The notes beneath the pieces were generated by a model that was not told the origin of the DNA, searched no databases, and saw only the letters and a list, made by a program, of their open reading frames with translations. A DNA stretch of 64,000 bases, taken from NCBI RefSeq assembly GCF_001905845.1, contig NZ_LIVZ01000002.1, forward strand, positions 682,001 to 746,000, given 5' to 3'. Positions 12,101 to 23,988 of the stretch are shown in pieces. Source of the stretch: Streptomyces sp. TSRI0107 (GTDB lineage Bacteria; Actinomycetota; Actinomycetes; Streptomycetales; Streptomycetaceae). Numbering within the stretch: position 1 is the first letter of the stretch; every line of letters starts with the position of its first letter. Made by a program: the position numbers and the translations under genes.

Positions 12101-15100
12101 CAGTGACGGCGCCATGCTCGCGGTCAACGCCGGCGAGGACGAAGTCCGCCCGCTGCTCGACGCCAGCGTCGACATCGCCGCCGTCAACGGGCCACACAGC
12201 ACAGTCATCTCGGGCGACGTGAACACGATCAACGCCATCGCCGCTCACTTCAGCAAGACCACCCGGCTACGGACCAGCCACGCCTTCCACTCCCACCACA
12301 TGGACGGCGTCCTCGACGACTTCCGCGCGGCCATCAGCACCATCACCCACCACCCACCGACCACCCCCGTCATCTCGAACCTGACCGGCCGCCCCCTCAC
12401 CCAGGACGAACTGGGCCCCGACCACTGGGCCCGCCACATCCGAGGCACAGTCCGCTACCACCAAGGGATCAAGCACCTCGCCGCGACCGGCCACACCCGC
12501 TACCTCGAACTCGGCCCCGACACCACCCTCAGCACCCTCACCGCCGCAACGGCACAGGCCATCCCCACACTGCGGCCGAACACCCCGGAACCGGAAAGCC
12601 TCGCCACGGCCCTGGCCCACCTACACGTCACCGGCCAAACGCCCGCTACCTACAACCCCACCCGACCCACCACCCCTGGGCTGCCCACATACGCCTTCCA
12701 GCGCCAGTCGTACTGGCTGCCCACACCCCCAGCGCCGGCCAAGACCACCGATCACCCCTGGCTCGACACAGCCATCCACCTCACCGACGACCGAATCGTC
12801 CTCACCGGCCGCATATCCCTGACCACCCACCCCTGGCTCGCCGACCACACCATCGCCGACACCCCCCTCCTCCCGGCAACGGCCTTCCTGGACCTCACCC
12901 TCCACGCAGCCCACCACACCGACACCCCGAACATTCAGGACCTCACCCTCGAACAACCCCTCCCCCTCACCACAGCGACCACCCACATACAGGTCACCAT
13001 CGACCCGCCCACGCCCGATGGCCACCGCGCCCTCACCATCCACACCCAGGCTTCCCCCCACGCGCCCTTCACCCGTCACGCCACCGCAACCCTCACCACC
13101 ACAGCCACGAATCCGACAGCCCTGACCTGGCCCCCCTCAGCCCCACCTCTCAACCTCACCGGCTTCTACGAAGCCCTCGCCGACCAGGGCTACACCTACG
13201 GCCCCACCTTCCAGAACCTCACCCACGCCTGGCACGACCCACACACCGACACCCTCCACACGCGCACAACCATCCCTCCCAGCACCGGCCACACCCTCCA
13301 CCCCGCCCTCCTCGACGCCACCCTCCACCCCCTCCTCCACCCCACCACCACCCCACGCCTCCCCTTCACCTTCAGCGGCGTCACCCTCCACGCCACCGAC
13401 GCCACCCACCTCCACACCCAACTCACCCCCACCGGCCCCGACACCTACGCCCTCACCGCAACCGACCCCCAAGGCGCACCGGTGCTGTCGATCAGCGAAT
13501 TGGCCTTGCGTGAGGTCGACTTCGGAAAGCTGGCCGCTACGAACCCGGCCCGCGATTCGCTGTACGTCCTCGAATGGCGTGAGATCGGCGGCACCGACGG
13601 CACACACGGCATCAAGGCGGAGCACTGGGCAGCGGTCGGGGACGATGCTGCAGACGTCGCCGCCGAGTTGGGCATCGAGGCCGTACATTCGGATCTCTCC
13701 GCCCTGCGAGCGTCTGTCGCCGCAGGCGGAACAGTCCCGGATGTAGTGGTGTGGCCCGTCCCGGAGGCGCGGGGCGAACTGCCCGCTGCAGCGCACGCGA
13801 GCACGTTCGCCGCTCTCGCGGTGGTCCAGGAGTGGCTGGCGGACGACCGGCTGACCGAGTCGCGGCTGGTGGTCGTGACGCGAGGCGCGGTCGCGGCTGG
13901 TCCGCAGCGAAGTGTCCCGTCGTTGGCGGCCTCACCGGTGTGGGGTCTGCTGCGCACCGCGCAGGCCGAGACCGAGGGCTCGTTCACGCTGGTGGACCTG
14001 GACCCCGGCGAGCCGGTCACGGCGGCCGGTGGCGTCCGGGTGCTTCCCGCCGCCGTAGCGTCAGGACGCGGTCAACTCGCCGTACGCAATGGAACGCTGT
14101 ACGTCCCGTTCCTCACTCACGCCGAGGCGGCACCGGCAGACGGACGCAACCCGAGCCGTGCTCTCGACCCGGAGGGGACGGTGCTGATCACCGGCGGTAC
14201 CGGCACCCTCGGCAGTCTCCTCGCCCGCCACCTCACCACCCACCACGGCATCCGCCACCTCCTCCTCACCAGCCGCCAAGGACCCAACGCCCCCGGCGCC
14301 CAACAACTCCTCCACGAACTCACCCAACACGGCGCCCACCCCCGCATCGAAGCCTGCGACACCAGCAACCCCACCCAACTCGCCCACCTCCTCACCACCA
14401 TCAACCCCAACCACCCCCTCACCACCGTCATCCACACCGCCGGCACCACCCACGACGCCACCCTCACCACCCAAACCCCCCACCACCTCACCACCACCCT
14501 CCAACCCAAAACCGACACCGCCTGGCACCTCCACCACCTCACCCAAAACCACAACCTCACCCACTTCATCACCTACAGCTCCCTCACCGGCCTCACCGGA
14601 ACACCCGGCCAAGCCAACTACGCAGCCGCCAACACCTTCCTCGACGCACTCGCCCACCACCGCCACACCCAAGCCCTCCCCGCCACCTCCCTCGCCTGGG
14701 GCCTCTGGCAACAAACCAGCACCCTCACCCAACACCTCACCCCCACCGACCACGCACGACTGCGCCGTTCCGGGATCGTCCCCATGTCCCCGGAGGAGGC
14801 GCTGGCCCTGTTCGACGCCGCGCTGGCGCACGAGTCGCCGCTTCTGGTGCCGGCCCGCATCGACACCCCCGCCCTACAGGCCCGTGCGGCTGACGGCACG
14901 CTCGCGGAACCGCTGCGGGGCCTGGTACGCGGTCCCCTCCGTCGAGCCGGAGCAGCCGGCACCGAGGGTCCGGGCAAGGGGGCGGCAGCGTTCGCCGGGC
15001 GGCTCGCGGCCGCCGCGCCCGACGAGCGCAAGGACCTGCTGCTCGCCCTGGTGCGTGAGCACGCGGCCCGGGTGCTCGGCCACGACTCACCGGCCCGCAT

Positions 15101-15527
15101 CGAGGCCGACCGGGGGCTGCTGGACCTGGGCTTCGACTCTCTGACGGCGGTCGAGTTCCGCAACAGCCTGAACTCCGTGACGGGGCTGAGGCTGAGCACC
15201 ACGGTCGTCTTCGACCACCCGACACCGAACGCCCTGGCCCGCCATCTGCTCGGCCGGCTCACGTCGTCGACTCCCCGGACGGAGGCCGCCGGCCCGTTGG
15301 AGGCCATCGACCGGCTGGAATCGCTCCTCAAGCGGTACGCCACCCAGGACGGCGCCGACGAAGCCTCCGAGGTCGCCGAAGCCGCCGAGATCGCGCAGCG
15401 TCTGCAACGGATCGCGCAGAACTGGCAGGCGCTCACCCGCCCGGCCTCCCCCGACGACAGCAGCCTCGAAGCCGCGACGGACGACGAACTCTTCGACGTA
15501 CTCGACCAGGAACTCGGCCTGTCCTGA
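3117..15527 (+). CDS. type I PKS: loading AT-ACP, modules 1 and 2 (KS-AT-DH-KR-ACP each)
   Basis: This 4136-residue protein starts the assembly line. The loading AT covers about 118-400 (GHSIGE, with PVHVHQ where extender ATs have HAFH or YASH), so it probably takes a simple acyl-CoA such as acetyl. ACP0 is near 555. Module 1: KS about 620-1045 ([20 protein letters not shown]), AT about 1142-1440 (GHSLGE, HAFH: malonyl), DH about 1480-1740, KR about 1960-2130 ([14 protein letters not shown]), ACP near 2275. Module 2: KS from 2347, AT from 2870 (HAFH: malonyl), DH from 3211, KR from 3686 (NYAAAN kept, LDD replaced by THD), ACP near 4001. Both DH domains have [10 protein letters not shown], with Asp instead of the usual Gly of HxxxGxxxxP. 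There is no N-terminal docking helix, and a C-terminal docking helix is present. Product after module 2 with acetyl starter would be a sorbyl-type diene thioester. RBS GGAGAC lies 7 bases before the ATG. Confidence 0.95.
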   Translation: MNAVSNPVVLWPVSAPGPASLRARAAAAADSLDALPALSPARAAAALAAADRGEAHRAAVLGRDRETLLAGLRALAAGDTAEGLFQGHAVNTAGTNGTDGTDGTHRPAGPEGTAGPAEAVFVYPGFGAHWPDMAAGLLDDPVFRENIDRCADALAPLVGWSLTDVLRGADGAPPLETAAVVMPALVAVMISLTEVWRSRGVTPAAVVGHSIGEMAAAYACGALSLPDALRVAAVWGSALTEDRSGAWGIAAVLLPEEETRVRLEAWGDRLDVAAVNGPGSVTVSGDRDALEELLEALAADGVRARRVAADFPVHVHQVDAIMERLLRDVGTIRPKPAAIPFYSAARGTRLPTEELDGPYWAHQLRDPVRFEAAVRALVADGFHVFLEAGPHPVLTPAVQDVLDNEQDTHATGPTLVTGSLTRGRDARTELAASLAALYVHGLPVDLTRVSPAATTDDPVRLVLPAYGPQDEAADRAEAASRQQLPLRRQLDAAQDETRHELLLRVVQEQTAAVLRGPDRPADGDDTYDTHDTYGAHDTHGPDREDAAAGDTFHALGLESAGAVELRNRLTRLLGVRLPVAVAFDHPSPRALAAHLHALMYDEPTDPGTHDIRPTAASPGEPIAIIGMACRYPGGVSTPEELWRLVAEGTDAIGEFPTDRGWDIDDLYDPDPTATGKSTTRRGGFLYDAADFDPEFFGISPREATAMDPQQRLLLETSWEAFERAGIDPTALRGSSTGVFTGTYGLEYGPRLTEAPEDVAGHLLTGQFSSVASGRIAYTYGLEGPAITVDTACSSSLVALHLAVQSLRQGECTLALAGGAAVMASPGMFTEFSRQRGLSPDGRCKAFSDDADGTGWAEGVGLLLVERLSEARRNGHPVLAVIRGTATNQDGASNGLTAPSGPAQERVIRQALANARLSADQVDAVEAHGTGTKLGDPIEAQALLNTYGRAREGGQPLWLGSIKSNIGHSQAAAGVAGVIKMVLAMRERTLPRTLHAERPTTHVDWSEGTIQLLDQAREWGTEEGRPRRAGVSSFGISGTNAHVILEEAPVLEGAEGDAELPDVPWQLSAKTPQALRDQARRLLEHLEDASGADTAVIGQALAARTRFAHRAVILGADRVAGLAALAEDAPHPQVVTGQVREGKTVFLLTGQGSQRPGMGRELYRSEPVFADAFDAVCDLFDPHLELPLREVMWGEHSHHLNDTRYAQPALFTLQVALHRLLNHYGLSPDALIGHSLGEITAAHLAGVLTLTDAVLLITTRAHYMHQARSDGAMLAVNAGEDEVRALLGASVDIAAVNGPHSTVISGDAETINTLATHFGKTTRLRTSHAFHSHHMDGVLDDFRNAISTITHHPPTTPVISNLTGRALTQDELGPDYWARHIRGTVRYHQGITHLEATGHTRYLELGPDTTLSTLTPHATPTLRPNTPESESLATALAHLHVTGHTPTTYNPTGRTTPDLPTYAFQLQSYWLPTPSTPAKTTDHPWLDTAIHLTDDRTVLTGRVSLTTHPWLADHTIADTPLLPATAFLDLTLHAAQHTNTLTIQDLTLEQPLPLTTATTHLQITISSPTPEGHRTLTIHSQAAPDHPHTRHATATLTTTATAPSATQTWPPTSPPLDTTHLYEALADHGYTYGPAFQNLTHAWHDPHTGTLHIQASLSASARTTGHTLHPALFDATLHPLVNSAEGLLPFSFSGVRVYAVGARTVRARVTPTGDGSYSLLFFDVTGAPVAEIDALALRPAAVEQLRKGGRREPLFTVEWSSAQLDAAGDEGLWAVLGAGPDVRELADTVGRAVAYRNVAELRAALDAGAEPPAVAVLTSPAASGDGLIADVRRVTHGVLDAVHEWLADERLAGSRLMVVTRDAVPVGPARPMGPDAGVDGLAGAPLWGLLRSAQSEHPARFVLADLDGSAESARVLRAAAATGEPQFAVRGAEVRVPRLVRADAVPGVPPEGAARELDPAGTVLITGAFGRLGSLLARHLVTEYGVHHLLLTSRRGPDAPGASELVAELTGLGARVRVAACDTADREALARLLESVPDEHPLTAVIHTAGVLDDCVVTELTPQRLDTVLAPKAEAALHLHELTAGLDLAAFVVYSSVSGLVGMPGQANYAAANSFLDALAHHRRVLGLPATSLAWGLWGEGGMGESLSATDRARMARSGIVPMTEREGLALFDSAFGRGEALLVPARLDLTAVRTDAGPQSGQVPALLRGLARPAPLPVAGAVDASRHGGGLSERLAGLPTEEQETVVGELVRAQIAAVLGHGSPEAVNTSASFKDLGFDSLSAVELRNRINAATGLHLSPTLVFDYPTPDTLVAHLRDRVTGAADRQATPGAVRGRGTGTGTGTDSEPIAIVGMACRYPGGVTSPEELWRLVADGTDAVGPFPRGRGWDLDNLFDPDPAATGKSITDHGGFLYDADRFDPEFFGISPREATAMDPQQRLLLETAWEVFERAGIDPTALRGSDTGVFTGTMYHDYAPPVQLMPRELEGILLTGNTGSVVSGRIAYTYGLEGPAITVDTACSSSLVALHLAVQSLRQGECSLALAGGVTVMATPGTFVEFSRQRGLSPDGRCKAFSDDADGTGWAEGVGLLLVERLSDARRNGHPVLAVVRGTATNQDGASNGLTAPNGPSQERVIRQALESAQLSPAEIDAVEAHGTGTKLGDPIEAQALLNTYGQDHTSDQPLWLGSIKSNIGHSQAAAGVAGVIKMVMAMRKRTLPRTLHAERPTTHVDWSDGTVQLLQQARPWDTRQDRPRRAAVSSFGISGTNAHVILEEAPALEGVEGGDGLPDVPWQLSAKTPQALRGQARRLLEHLRDAPPGADSAVIGQALAARTRFAHRAVVLGADRIAGLAALAEDAPHPQVVTGQVQEGRTVFLLTGQGSQRPGMGRELYQAEPVFADAFDTVCDLFDPHLELPLREVMWGAHSHHLNDTRYAQPALFTLQVALHRLLNHYGISPDALIGHSLGEITAAHLAGVLTLTDAVLLIATRAHHMHQARSDGAMLAVNAGEDEVRPLLDASVDIAAVNGPHSTVISGDVNTINAIAAHFSKTTRLRTSHAFHSHHMDGVLDDFRAAISTITHHPPTTPVISNLTGRPLTQDELGPDHWARHIRGTVRYHQGIKHLAATGHTRYLELGPDTTLSTLTAATAQAIPTLRPNTPEPESLATALAHLHVTGQTPATYNPTRPTTPGLPTYAFQRQSYWLPTPPAPAKTTDHPWLDTAIHLTDDRIVLTGRISLTTHPWLADHTIADTPLLPATAFLDLTLHAAHHTDTPNIQDLTLEQPLPLTTATTHIQVTIDPPTPDGHRALTIHTQASPHAPFTRHATATLTTTATNPTALTWPPSAPPLNLTGFYEALADQGYTYGPTFQNLTHAWHDPHTDTLHTRTTIPPSTGHTLHPALLDATLHPLLHPTTTPRLPFTFSGVTLHATDATHLHTQLTPTGPDTYALTATDPQGAPVLSISELALREVDFGKLAATNPARDSLYVLEWREIGGTDGTHGIKAEHWAAVGDDAADVAAELGIEAVHSDLSALRASVAAGGTVPDVVVWPVPEARGELPAAAHASTFAALAVVQEWLADDRLTESRLVVVTRGAVAAGPQRSVPSLAASPVWGLLRTAQAETEGSFTLVDLDPGEPVTAAGGVRVLPAAVASGRGQLAVRNGTLYVPFLTHAEAAPADGRNPSRALDPEGTVLITGGTGTLGSLLARHLTTHHGIRHLLLTSRQGPNAPGAQQLLHELTQHGAHPRIEACDTSNPTQLAHLLTTINPNHPLTTVIHTAGTTHDATLTTQTPHHLTTTLQPKTDTAWHLHHLTQNHNLTHFITYSSLTGLTGTPGQANYAAANTFLDALAHHRHTQALPATSLAWGLWQQTSTLTQHLTPTDHARLRRSGIVPMSPEEALALFDAALAHESPLLVPARIDTPALQARAADGTLAEPLRGLVRGPLRRAGAAGTEGPGKGAAAFAGRLAAAAPDERKDLLLALVREHAARVLGHDSPARIEADRGLLDLGFDSLTAVEFRNSLNSVTGLRLSTTVVFDHPTPNALARHLLGRLTSSTPRTEAAGPLEAIDRLESLLKRYATQDGADEASEVAEAAEIAQRLQRIAQNWQALTRPASPDDSSLEAATDDELFDVLDQELGLS
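6690..8160. repeat. C-rich/G-poor skewed block over AT1-DH1 (GRINS-like)
   Basis: From the middle of AT1 to the end of DH1 the coding strand becomes strongly C-rich and G-poor (runs of cac, acc, ccc codons giving His/Thr/Pro-rich protein), then returns abruptly to ordinary GC-rich composition near 8160. The block has close copies in modules 2, 3 and 4. Repeated, skewed segments of this kind in PKS genes have been described as GRINS (genetic repeats of intense nucleotide skews). Boundaries are approximate. Confidence 0.75.
11870..13490. repeat. C-rich/G-poor skewed block over AT2-DH2 (GRINS-like)
   Basis: This is the same skewed composition as in module 1. Its last roughly 225 bp (about 13256-13482) match about 36451-36679 in module 4 with only two differences that I can see by eye. 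Such near identity across two separate genes points to recent gene conversion. Boundaries are approximate. Confidence 0.75.
14195..14760. repeat. skewed KR2 block, near-identical copy of KR3
   Basis: The KR of module 2 is written in the C-rich, G-poor style and is almost base-for-base identical to 20815-21360 in module 3. The main difference is a 24-bp stretch (about 14472-14495, lying behind a CTCACCACC copy at 14463-14471) that is present here and absent in module 3. Identity drops sharply just after position 14760, where the two ketoreductase ends diverge. Confidence 0.85.
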
Positions 15528-15586
15528 CCCGCTCCCCGCCACGTCCCACCGATCACCGAACCGTCAGCAGCAAAGGGTGACCTTCC

Positions 15587-18500
15587 GTGTCGAACACCGA
15601 GGACAAGCTCCGCGATTACCTGAAGCGGGCGACCGCCGATCTGCGCCAGGCCCGGCGCCGGCTGACGGAGATCGAGGAAGGCCTGCACGAGCCGATCGCG
15701 ATCATCGGCATGGCCTGCCGTTACCCGGGCGGGGTGACCTCCCCCGAGGAGCTGTGGCGGCTGGTCGCCGAAGGCACCGACGCCATCGGCGAGTTCCCCC
15801 ACAACCGCGACTGGAACGTCGACGAACTCCACGACCCGGACCCCACCGCGACCGGCAAGTCGACCACCCGCCGGGGCGGCTTCCTCCACGACGCGGCCGA
15901 CTTCGACCCCGAGTTCTTCGACATGAGCCCACGCGAAGCGCTCGCCCTGGACCCGCAGCAACGGCTGCTCCTGGAGACCGCCTGGGAAGTCTTCGAACGC
16001 GCCGGAATCGACCCGACCGGCCTGCGCGGCAGCGACACCGGCGTCTTCGCGGGCGTGATGTACAACGACTACGCCTCCCGGCTGCGCCCCGCGCCCGAGG
16101 AGTACGAAGGGTTCCTGGCCACCGGAAGTCTGGGCAGCGTGGCATCGGGGCGACTGGCGTACACCTACGGTCTCGAAGGACCGGCAGTCTCGGTGGACAC
16201 CGCCTGCTCCTCGTCACTGGTCGCCCTGCACCTGGCCGTGCACTCGCTCCGCCGGAACGAATGCTCCCTCGCCCTCGCGGGCGGCGTGACCGTGATGGCC
16301 ACCCCGAACACATTCGTGGAGTTCAGCCGGCAGCGCGGGCTGTCCCCCGACGGCCGCTGCAAAGCCTTCTCCGACGACGCCGACGGCACCGGCTGGGCGG
16401 AAGGCGTCGGCCTCCTCCTCGTCGAACGCCTCTCCGACGCCCGCCGCAACGGCCACCCCGTCCTCGCCGTCATCCGCGGCACCGCCACCAACCAGGACGG
16501 CGCCAGCAGCAGACTCACCGCACCCAACGGACCCGCCCAGGAACGCGTCATCCGCCAGGCACTGGAGAACGCACAGCTCAGCCCCACCGACATCGACGCC
16601 GTGGAAGCCCACGGCACCGGCACCACACTCGGCGACCCCATCGAGGCCCAGGCCCTCCTCAACACCTACGGACAGGACCACTCCCCCGAGCGGCCGCTGT
16701 GGCTCGGCTCGATCAAGTCCAACATCGGCCACACCCAGGCCGCCGCCGGGGTCGCCGGGGTCATCAAGATGGTGATGGCCATGCGGGAACGGACCCTCCC
16801 GCGCACCCTGCACGCCGAGCGGCCCACCAGCCACGTCGACTGGTCCGACGGCACCGTCCAACTGCTGAACACACCCCGCCCATGGGAAGCGACGCACGAC
16901 CGCCCCCGCCGCGCCGCCGTCTCCTCCTTCGGCATCAGCGGCACCAACGCCCACGTCATCCTCGAAGAAGCCCCCACTCCCCAGGACCCCGAGGACGACG
17001 TCCGCCTCCCCGACATTCCGTGGCAGTTGTCGGCGAAGACGCCGCAGGCGCTACGGGATCAGGCGCGCCGTCTGCTGGAGCATCTGCGGGATGCGCCCAG
17101 CGCGGATACGGCGGCTATCGGGCAGGCGCTGGCCGCCCGGACACGGTTCGCCCAACGGGCCGTGATCCTGGGCACCGACCGCATCGCCGCCCTCACCGCT
17201 CTCGCCGAAGACACCCCGCATCCACAGGTGATCACGGGCCAGGCCCGGGAAGGCAAGACGGTCTTCCTGCTGACGGGCCAGGGCAGCCAGCGTCCTGGCA
17301 TGGGACGCGAGCTGTACCGGGCCGAGCCCGTCTTCGCGGACGCCTTCGACACCGTATGCGACCTCTTCGACCCGCACCTCGAACTACCTTTGCGGGAGGT
17401 GATGTGGGGGGAACACAGCCACCACCTGAATGAGACCCGTTACGCCCAGCCCGCCCTGTTCACCCTCCAGGTCGCCCTGCACCGCCTGCTCGCCCACCAC
17501 GGCATAACCCCTGACGCCCTGATCGGCCACTCCCTCGGCGAGATCACCGCCGCCCACCTCGCCGGGATCCTCACCCTCACAGACGCGGTCACCCTCATCA
17601 CGACGCGAGCGCATTACATGCACCAGGCCCGCAACGACGGCGCCATGCTCGCGGTCAACGCCGGCGAGGACGAAGTCCGCCCCTTGCTCGACGCCAGCGT
17701 CGACATCGCCGCCGTCAACGGCCCCCACAGCACAGTCATCTCCGGTGATGCCGAGACGATCAACACTCTCGCCACTCACTTCAGCAAGACCACCCGGCTG
17801 CGGACCAGCCACGCCTTCCACTCCCACCACATGGACGGCGTCCTCGACGACTTCCGCGCGGCCATCAGCACCATCACCCACCACCCACCGGCCATACCTC
17901 TCATCTCGAACCTGACCGGCCTACCCCTCACCCAGGACGAACTGGGCCCCGACTACTGGGCCCGCCACATCCGAGGCACAGTCCGCTACCACCAAGGGAT
18001 CAAGCACCTCGCCGCCACCGGCCACACCCGCTACCTCGAACTCGGCCCCGACACCACCCTCAGCACCCTCACCCCACACGCCACCCCCACACAGCGACCC
18101 AACACCCCCGAAGCCGAGACCTTCGAAAGCGCCCTCGCCCACCTACACGCCAGCGGCCACACCCCCACCACGTACAACCCCACCGGTCACATCGCCCCTG
18201 GCCTGCCCACATACGCCTTCCAGCGCCAGTCGTACTGGCTGCCCACACCCCCAGCGCCGGCCAAGACCACCGACCACCCCTGGCTCGACACAGCCATCCA
18301 CCTCACCGACGACCGAACAGTCCTCACCGGCCGCATATCCCTGACCACCCACCCCTGGCTCGCCGACCACACCATCGCCGACACCCCCCTCCTCCCGGCA
18401 ACGGCCTTCCTGGACCTCACCCTCCACGCAGCCCACCACACCGACACCCCGAACATTCAGGACCTCACCCTCGAACAACCCCTCCCCCTCACCACAGCAA

Positions 18501-21500
18501 CCACCCACTTCCAAATCACCATCAACGCACCCGACCCCGAAGGCCAACGCACCCTCACCATCCACACCCAGCCCACCCCCGACGCCCCGTTCACCCGCCA
18601 CGCCACCGCAACCCTCACCACCACACCCACCACCCCAACCGCCCTGACCTGGCCCCCGACCTCCCCACCGCTCGACACGAGCCACCTTTACGAAGCCCTC
18701 GCCGACCACGGCTACACCTACGGCCCCACCTTCCAGAACCTCACCCACGCCTGGCACGACCCACACACCGGCAACCTCCACGCCGAAACCACCCTCGCCC
18801 CCAACACCCAAACCACCGGCCACACCCTCCACCCCGCCCTCCTCGACGCAGCCCTCCACCTCTGGGCCTCGGTCCGTGCCGAGCAGGGCCCGGCCGGGGA
18901 TGAGCGGCTGCTGCTCCCCTTCAGCTGGTCGGGAGTGCGACTGCACGCCACTGACGCGACGTCGGTGCGGGTGCGGCTCACGCCGGTCGGGGAGGACAGC
19001 ATGCGGCTGGATGTCACCGACCTGGCCGGCGCGCCGGTGATGACGGTCGCAGAGGTCACCGCGCGTGCGGTCGGCCGCGACGCTCTCGCCGTACCGCACA
19101 CGGGCGGCAACAGCGTCCGACGGACTCCGCTGCATCTGCTGCGCTGGAAGCCCGTCCCACTCCCCGCGGCCGAGGCGGAAACGGCGGACGCGGCCGCCGT
19201 CCCGGCGGGAACCTACGTCCTGGGGCCGGACCCGCTGGGTCTGTCGGATGCGCTCGGGGTCACCGCACACGCGGATCTCGCCTCGCTGTGGGAGGCGGTG
19301 GCCGCGGGTGCGCCCGCGCCCGTGCGGGTGCTGGCCACCCTGACCGGAACCCACACCGACACCGAAGCCGGAACCGGAACCGGAACCGGAAAGGCGGACG
19401 CTGACGCCGGCACCGACACCGACACCGACCCATCCGTGCCCGAACAAGCCCGCCACCAAGCGGAACGCGCCCTCGCCCTCACCCAGGACTGGCTGGCCGA
19501 CGAACGCTCAAGCAGTGCACGACTGGTCGTGGTGACGTGGGGCGCGGTGGCCGCCCGGCCGGGCCCGGAGATCCGGGATCTGGCGGCGTCCACGGTCTGG
19601 GGGCTCGTCCGCACCGCGTACTCGGAGCACCCGGGTCGGTTCGGGTTGCTCGACCTCGACGGGCCGCTCGACGGGCGGCTGGACGCGGTGCGGGCGGTCG
19701 TGGCCGCGCTGCGTGCCGACGAGGAGTTCCAGGGCGCGGTGCGGGACAACGGGCTGTACGTGCCGCGGATCGTGCCGGCGGAGTCGGCCGGGGATGTGCT
19801 GACGCCGCCGCAGGGGGTGGAGCACTGGAAGCTGGACGTGGGCACCGCCGGTTCGCTGGACGGGGTCGCGCTGCTGCCCGCGCCGGAGGCGGGTGCGCCG
19901 CTGAAAGCTGGTCAGGTGCGGGTGGCGGTCCGGGCCGCCGGTCTGAACTTCCGGGACGTACTGATCGGGCTGGGCATGTACCCGGGGGACGACGCGCGCA
20001 TCGGTGGCGAGGCGGCCGGTGTGGTGCTGGAGACGGGGCCCGATGTCACCTCGGTGGCGCCGGGGGACCGGGTGATGGGGTTGTTCCCCTCGGGTGGGAT
20101 CGGTCCGGTCGCGGTCACCGACCACCGTTGGGTGACCCGGATGCCGGCGGGGTGGGGGTTCCACCAGGCGGCGGTCGTTCCGGTGGTGTTCCTGACCGCC
20201 TACTACGGCCTGCGGGACCTGGCGGAGGTGCGCCGGGGCGAGCGGTTGCTGGTGCACGCGGCGACCGGTGGCGTGGGCATGGCCGCGCTGCAACTGGCCC
20301 GGCACTGGGGCCTGGAGGTGTTCGGCACGGCGAGCCCGGCGAAGTGGGAGGTGCTGCGGTCGCTGGGGGTGCCGGAGGAGAGGATCGCCTCGTCCCGGAC
20401 CCTCGAGTTCGAGGAGCGGTATCGGGCGCTGACCGGCGGGCGCGGTTTCGACGTCGTACTGAACTCGCTGGCCCAGGAGTTCGTGGACGCGTCGCTGCGG
20501 CTGCTGGCGCCGGGCGGTCGCTTCCTGGAGATGGGCAAGACGGACGTCCGCGACGAGGCGGAGGTGCGGTCGCGGTTCCCCGAGGTGTCGTACACGGCGT
20601 ACGACCTGATGCGGGTGGCGCCGGAACGGGTGCAGGCCATGCTGACGGAGCTGGTCGGTCTGTTCGAGTCGGGGGCGCTACGGCCGTTGCCGTCGACGGC
20701 GTGGGACGTCAGTCACGCGCGGGACGCGCTGCGTCATCTGAGTCAGGCCCGGCACACCGGCAAGGCGCTGCTGACGTTGCCGCGCTCGCTGGATCCGGAG
20801 GGGACGGTGCTGATCACCGGCGGCACCGGCACCCTCGGCAGTCTCCTCGCCCGCCACCTCACCACCCACCACGGCATCCGCCACCTCCTCCTCACCAGCC
20901 GCCAAGGACCCAACGCCCCCGGCGCCCAACAACTCCTCCACGAACTCACCCAACACGGCGCCCACCCCCGCATCGAAGCCTGCGACACCAGCAACCCCAC
21001 CCAACTCGCCCACCTCCTCACCACCATCAACCCCAACCACCCCCTCACCACCGTCATCCACACCGCCGGCACCACCCACGACGCCACCCTCACCACCACC
21101 CTCCAACCCAAAACCGACACCGCCTGGCACCTCCACCACCTCACCCAAAACCACAACCTCACCCACTTCATCACCTACAGCTCCCTCACCGGCCTCACCG
21201 GAACACCCGGCCAAGCCAACTACGCAGCCGCCAACACCTTCCTCGACGCACTCGCCCACCACCGCCACACCCAAGCCCTCCCCGCCACCTCCCTCGCCTG
21301 GGGCCTCTGGCAACAAACCAGCACCCTCACCCAACACCTCACCCCCACCGACCACGCACGGATGGCGCGCGAGGGCATCCTGCCGCTGGGGACGGAGGAG
21401 GCGCTGGCGTTGTTCGACGCCGCGTTGGAGGGGCGGCAGCCGCTGGCCGTGGGGGCCGCTCTCGACATGTCGGCGGTGCGGTCCGGGGCCGGTGCGGCTG

Positions 21501-22126
21501 TGCGGCCGCTGTTCGCGGAGCTGCCCGGTGCGGAGCGGGTGGCGCGGCGGGCGGCGCGGGTGGCCGTGGCGCCGGGCGGGCCGTCGCTGCGGGAGCGGCT
21601 GGCCGGGCTGGACGCCGTACGGCGTCAGGACGAGGTGGTGGACCTGGTGCGGGGCCACGTCGCGGCGGTGCTCGGGCACACGGACGCGCACGGGGTGGCC
21701 ACCGAACGGCCCTTCAAGGAGCTGGGCTTCGACTCGCTGACCGGGGTGGAGCTGCGCAACCGGCTCGCCGGTGTCACCGGGTTGAGCCTGCCGTCGTCGC
21801 TGGTCTTCGACCATCCGACGCCCGCCGCGCTGGGCCGGTTCCTGACGCAGGCGCTGGCGCCCTCCGAGGACGACACCCTGGCATCCGTACTGGCGGATCT
21901 GGAGCGGGTGGCGCGCCGGGCGGTGGCGCTGCCCGCGGCGGAGGGCGGCCGCGGGGAGGTGGCGACGCGGGTCCGGGAGCTGCTGTCGCGTCTGGAGCCC
22001 GACGGCCGGCGCGGCCCGGACGGCGGTGGCGGCGGGGCTGGGGCCGCGGCCGGGGCAGCTGTGCTGGCGGAGGCCTCCGACGACGAGATCTTCGACTTCA
22101 TCGATCGTGAGCTGGGCGTCAACTGA
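15587..22126 (+). CDS. type I PKS: module 3 (KS-AT-DH-ER-KR-ACP)
   Basis: This 2179-residue protein begins with a coiled-coil docking helix (residues 1-35), followed by KS (35-460, DTACSSS), AT from about 557 (GHSLGE, HAFH: malonyl), DH from about 898 ([18 protein letters not shown]), ER about 1424-1724 ([21 protein letters not shown]), KR from about 1739 and ACP near 2044 ([11 protein letters not shown]). The C-terminus has an acidic docking helix. As built it would reduce the chain fully to a methylene. The KR keeps the TGGTGTLG cofactor loop and NYAAAN, but lacks eight residues just before the lysine in TLQPKTD compared with its twin in module 2. Its activity is therefore uncertain. The start is GTG at 15587 with AAAGGG upstream. 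It lies 59 bp after the first PKS gene, probably in one operon. Confidence 0.95.
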   Translation: MSNTEDKLRDYLKRATADLRQARRRLTEIEEGLHEPIAIIGMACRYPGGVTSPEELWRLVAEGTDAIGEFPHNRDWNVDELHDPDPTATGKSTTRRGGFLHDAADFDPEFFDMSPREALALDPQQRLLLETAWEVFERAGIDPTGLRGSDTGVFAGVMYNDYASRLRPAPEEYEGFLATGSLGSVASGRLAYTYGLEGPAVSVDTACSSSLVALHLAVHSLRRNECSLALAGGVTVMATPNTFVEFSRQRGLSPDGRCKAFSDDADGTGWAEGVGLLLVERLSDARRNGHPVLAVIRGTATNQDGASSRLTAPNGPAQERVIRQALENAQLSPTDIDAVEAHGTGTTLGDPIEAQALLNTYGQDHSPERPLWLGSIKSNIGHTQAAAGVAGVIKMVMAMRERTLPRTLHAERPTSHVDWSDGTVQLLNTPRPWEATHDRPRRAAVSSFGISGTNAHVILEEAPTPQDPEDDVRLPDIPWQLSAKTPQALRDQARRLLEHLRDAPSADTAAIGQALAARTRFAQRAVILGTDRIAALTALAEDTPHPQVITGQAREGKTVFLLTGQGSQRPGMGRELYRAEPVFADAFDTVCDLFDPHLELPLREVMWGEHSHHLNETRYAQPALFTLQVALHRLLAHHGITPDALIGHSLGEITAAHLAGILTLTDAVTLITTRAHYMHQARNDGAMLAVNAGEDEVRPLLDASVDIAAVNGPHSTVISGDAETINTLATHFSKTTRLRTSHAFHSHHMDGVLDDFRAAISTITHHPPAIPLISNLTGLPLTQDELGPDYWARHIRGTVRYHQGIKHLAATGHTRYLELGPDTTLSTLTPHATPTQRPNTPEAETFESALAHLHASGHTPTTYNPTGHIAPGLPTYAFQRQSYWLPTPPAPAKTTDHPWLDTAIHLTDDRTVLTGRISLTTHPWLADHTIADTPLLPATAFLDLTLHAAHHTDTPNIQDLTLEQPLPLTTATTHFQITINAPDPEGQRTLTIHTQPTPDAPFTRHATATLTTTPTTPTALTWPPTSPPLDTSHLYEALADHGYTYGPTFQNLTHAWHDPHTGNLHAETTLAPNTQTTGHTLHPALLDAALHLWASVRAEQGPAGDERLLLPFSWSGVRLHATDATSVRVRLTPVGEDSMRLDVTDLAGAPVMTVAEVTARAVGRDALAVPHTGGNSVRRTPLHLLRWKPVPLPAAEAETADAAAVPAGTYVLGPDPLGLSDALGVTAHADLASLWEAVAAGAPAPVRVLATLTGTHTDTEAGTGTGTGKADADAGTDTDTDPSVPEQARHQAERALALTQDWLADERSSSARLVVVTWGAVAARPGPEIRDLAASTVWGLVRTAYSEHPGRFGLLDLDGPLDGRLDAVRAVVAALRADEEFQGAVRDNGLYVPRIVPAESAGDVLTPPQGVEHWKLDVGTAGSLDGVALLPAPEAGAPLKAGQVRVAVRAAGLNFRDVLIGLGMYPGDDARIGGEAAGVVLETGPDVTSVAPGDRVMGLFPSGGIGPVAVTDHRWVTRMPAGWGFHQAAVVPVVFLTAYYGLRDLAEVRRGERLLVHAATGGVGMAALQLARHWGLEVFGTASPAKWEVLRSLGVPEERIASSRTLEFEERYRALTGGRGFDVVLNSLAQEFVDASLRLLAPGGRFLEMGKTDVRDEAEVRSRFPEVSYTAYDLMRVAPERVQAMLTELVGLFESGALRPLPSTAWDVSHARDALRHLSQARHTGKALLTLPRSLDPEGTVLITGGTGTLGSLLARHLTTHHGIRHLLLTSRQGPNAPGAQQLLHELTQHGAHPRIEACDTSNPTQLAHLLTTINPNHPLTTVIHTAGTTHDATLTTTLQPKTDTAWHLHHLTQNHNLTHFITYSSLTGLTGTPGQANYAAANTFLDALAHHRHTQALPATSLAWGLWQQTSTLTQHLTPTDHARMAREGILPLGTEEALALFDAALEGRQPLAVGAALDMSAVRSGAGAAVRPLFAELPGAERVARRAARVAVAPGGPSLRERLAGLDAVRRQDEVVDLVRGHVAAVLGHTDAHGVATERPFKELGFDSLTGVELRNRLAGVTGLSLPSSLVFDHPTPAALGRFLTQALAPSEDDTLASVLADLERVARRAVALPAAEGGRGEVATRVRELLSRLEPDGRRGPDGGGGGAGAAAGAAVLAEASDDEIFDFIDRELGVN
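17410..18870. repeat. C-rich/G-poor skewed block over AT3-DH3 (GRINS-like)
   Basis: The composition and much of the sequence match the blocks in modules 1, 2 and 4. Just upstream, about 17019-17223 is essentially identical to about 34646-34850 in module 4, so the homogenised region extends into the KS-AT linker. Skew ends abruptly near 18870, inside the DH domain. Boundaries are approximate. Confidence 0.75.
20815..21360. repeat. skewed KR3 block with 24-bp deletion relative to KR2
   Basis: This is a near-identical copy of 14195-14760. The junction lies at 21089-21097, where one CTCACCACC remains. In module 2 two copies of that 9-mer flank 15 further bases, so loss of one copy plus the spacer explains the 24-bp, eight-residue deletion. 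Confidence 0.85.
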
Positions 22127-22149
22127 CATTTCTCATACACGGATTGAGA

Positions 22150-22200
22150 AGCGGGGACTGTCCCTGTATCTTCCGGATGGAATCGGGGACAGTCCCCGCT
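22150..22200. promoter_or_regulatory. 15-bp perfect inverted repeat containing GGGGACTGTCCC elements
   Basis: AGCGGGGACTGTCCC at 22150-22164 is mirrored exactly by GGGACAGTCCCCGCT at 22186-22200. Each arm is itself nearly palindromic. The same core GGGGACTGTCCCC recurs at 24802-24814 in front of the luciferase-like gene. A -10-like TGTATC lies between the arms. The element sits between the PKS2 stop and the MFS start, so it is probably an operator for the exporter. It could also act as a terminator hairpin for the PKS transcript, but no T-tract follows. Confidence 0.6.
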
Positions 22201-22224
22201 AATTGCCGAGGAGACAAGCCGACC

Positions 22225-23787
22225 ATGAGTGAAGAGACCCTCGCCGGCACGGGAACCGGCACCGGCACCGGCACCGGCGCCGGCACCACAGCCCAGAGCC
22301 CGCCGGGCGCCACGACCGAGTCGGCCGGCCGGCCCGGTGTCGTACTCGTGATCGTTCTCGCCCTGCAGACGATGCTCATCCTCGACGTCAACGTGGTGAA
22401 CATCGCGCTGCCGCAGCTGAAGGAGTCCCTGGGGTTCAGTCCGACAGGACTGTCCTGGGTGCTCAACTCGTATCTGCTCACCTTCGGCGGGCTGCTGCTG
22501 CTCGGCGGCCGGATCGGCGACATCCTCGGCCATCGCCGCGGGTTACTCATCGGCGTGACGGTGTTCACCGCCGCCTCCCTGCTCGGCGGTCTGGCCACCT
22601 CCGCCGGGCTGTTGCTCGCCGCCCGCGCCCTGCAGGGCGTCGGCGCGGCGGTCGCGGCGCCGACCGTGCTCGCCCTGATCAGCACGCACTTCACCGAGGA
22701 ACGGGCACGGGCCCGCGCCCTCGGGGCGTACGCCGCGGTCTCCGGCTCCGGTGCCGCGATCGGCCTCATCGGCGGCGGCCTGCTGACCGACTGGCTGTCC
22801 TGGCGCTGGGTGCTGTTCATCAACGTGCCGATCGGCGTGGCCCTGCTGGCCCTGGCCCCGGCGTTCATCCGCGAGACCGACCGCTCCCCCGGCCGCTTCG
22901 ACCTCTCCGGCGCGCTGATGTCCACCGTGGGCATGACCGCCCTGGTCTACGGTTTCATCCGGGCCGCCGAGGACGGCTGGGGCGACCCGCTGACGCTCGG
23001 CGCCTTCGCTCTCGCCGTGGTCCTGCTCGCCGCGTTCGTGTTCATCGAGAACAACGCGCGGCAGCCGATCATGCCGCTGCGTCTGCTCACCGACCGCAAC
23101 CGGGTGACGGGCTACCTGGCCCTGCTGTTCGTCATGGCGGCGGGCAACTCGATGTTCTTCTTCCTCACCCAGTTCCTCCAGGAGGTCAGCGACTTCAGCC
23201 CGATCCAGGCCGGGCTGGCGTTCGTGCCGCTGGCCCTGCTCATCCTCGGCGCCTCCAGCGTCGCGGCCAAGGCGCTGCCGAAGGCGGGGCCGCGGGTGCT
23301 GACGGCGGTCGGCGCCGCCGCCATGAGCGCCAGCCTCTTCTGGTACGCGCGGATCGACCCGTCCTCCACCTACGCCGCCGACCTGCTCGGCCCCATGCTG
23401 GTGGCCGGCCTGGGCATGGGCACGCTGCTCGTGGGGGTCACCACGATCCTGATGTCCGGCGTCGACCCGGAGGACACGGGCGCCGCCTCCGGCTTGCTGA
23501 ACGTCATGCAGCAGATCGGCGCCGCGCTCGGTCTGGCCATCATGGTGACGGTCTTCGGCACCGCGAGCCGGGACGCCGAAGGGCACATCCCCGCGAACCT
23601 CGACCCTCAGGGCGCCGCCAACTACGTACTGACCGAAGGGGTCACGGCGGCGTTCACCTGGGGCGCCGTCTTCACCGCCGCGACGATTCTGCTCACCCTC
23701 GCCATGCGTGCCGTGCCCACCGGTGGTGGAGCGGCCGAAGAGGTGGCGGAGGAGTCCGCCGACGAGAAGGCGGTCCCGCTCCGGTAA
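22225..23787 (+). CDS. MFS drug:H+ antiporter, DHA2 (EmrB/QacA) type
   Basis: This 520-residue membrane protein has the 14-helix pattern of DHA2 exporters. LDVNVVNIALPQL in helix 1 and the RIGDILGHRRG loop between helices 2 and 3 are family signatures. It probably exports the polyketide and gives self-resistance. The start at 22225 has GAGGAG about 11 bases upstream. An in-frame ATG at 22177 could serve if the transcript were leaderless, and would add 16 residues. Residues 9-18 are a Gly-Thr dipeptide expansion in the cytoplasmic N-terminus, unlikely to affect transport. The gene lies behind an inverted repeat that may be its operator. A related exporter is encoded at 55642-57189, with its own TetR, outside the cluster. 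Confidence 0.92.
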   Translation: MSEETLAGTGTGTGTGTGAGTTAQSPPGATTESAGRPGVVLVIVLALQTMLILDVNVVNIALPQLKESLGFSPTGLSWVLNSYLLTFGGLLLLGGRIGDILGHRRGLLIGVTVFTAASLLGGLATSAGLLLAARALQGVGAAVAAPTVLALISTHFTEERARARALGAYAAVSGSGAAIGLIGGGLLTDWLSWRWVLFINVPIGVALLALAPAFIRETDRSPGRFDLSGALMSTVGMTALVYGFIRAAEDGWGDPLTLGAFALAVVLLAAFVFIENNARQPIMPLRLLTDRNRVTGYLALLFVMAAGNSMFFFLTQFLQEVSDFSPIQAGLAFVPLALLILGASSVAAKALPKAGPRVLTAVGAAAMSASLFWYARIDPSSTYAADLLGPMLVAGLGMGTLLVGVTTILMSGVDPEDTGAASGLLNVMQQIGAALGLAIMVTVFGTASRDAEGHIPANLDPQGAANYVLTEGVTAAFTWGAVFTAATILLTLAMRAVPTGGGAAEEVAEESADEKAVPLR

Positions 23788-23819
23788 GGCGGTCCCGCCG
23801 CCGGGTGTTCGCTCGCGCG

Positions 23820-23915
23820 GCCCTCGCGCCCCGACCGGTCCCGTCGGTCCCGTCGACCCGGTCGGTCCCGTCGGCCCGGTCGACCGACCCCGTCGGTCCC
23901 GTCGGCCGGGGCGGC
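23820..23915. repeat. GGTCCCGTC-type tandem repeats in intergenic region
   Basis: The 201-bp gap between the exporter and the second SARP gene is largely made of degenerate GGTCCCGTC / CGGTCGACC units. No open gene or clear promoter is visible in it. The repeats may form hairpins and end the exporter transcript, but there is no T-tract. Confidence 0.55.
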
Positions 23916-23988
23916 CCGGGCCGACCGCGGCCGGCCGAGGTCACCGATACAGCCCCTCGCCCCCCAGCTCGCTCAGGAAGGAGACGTC

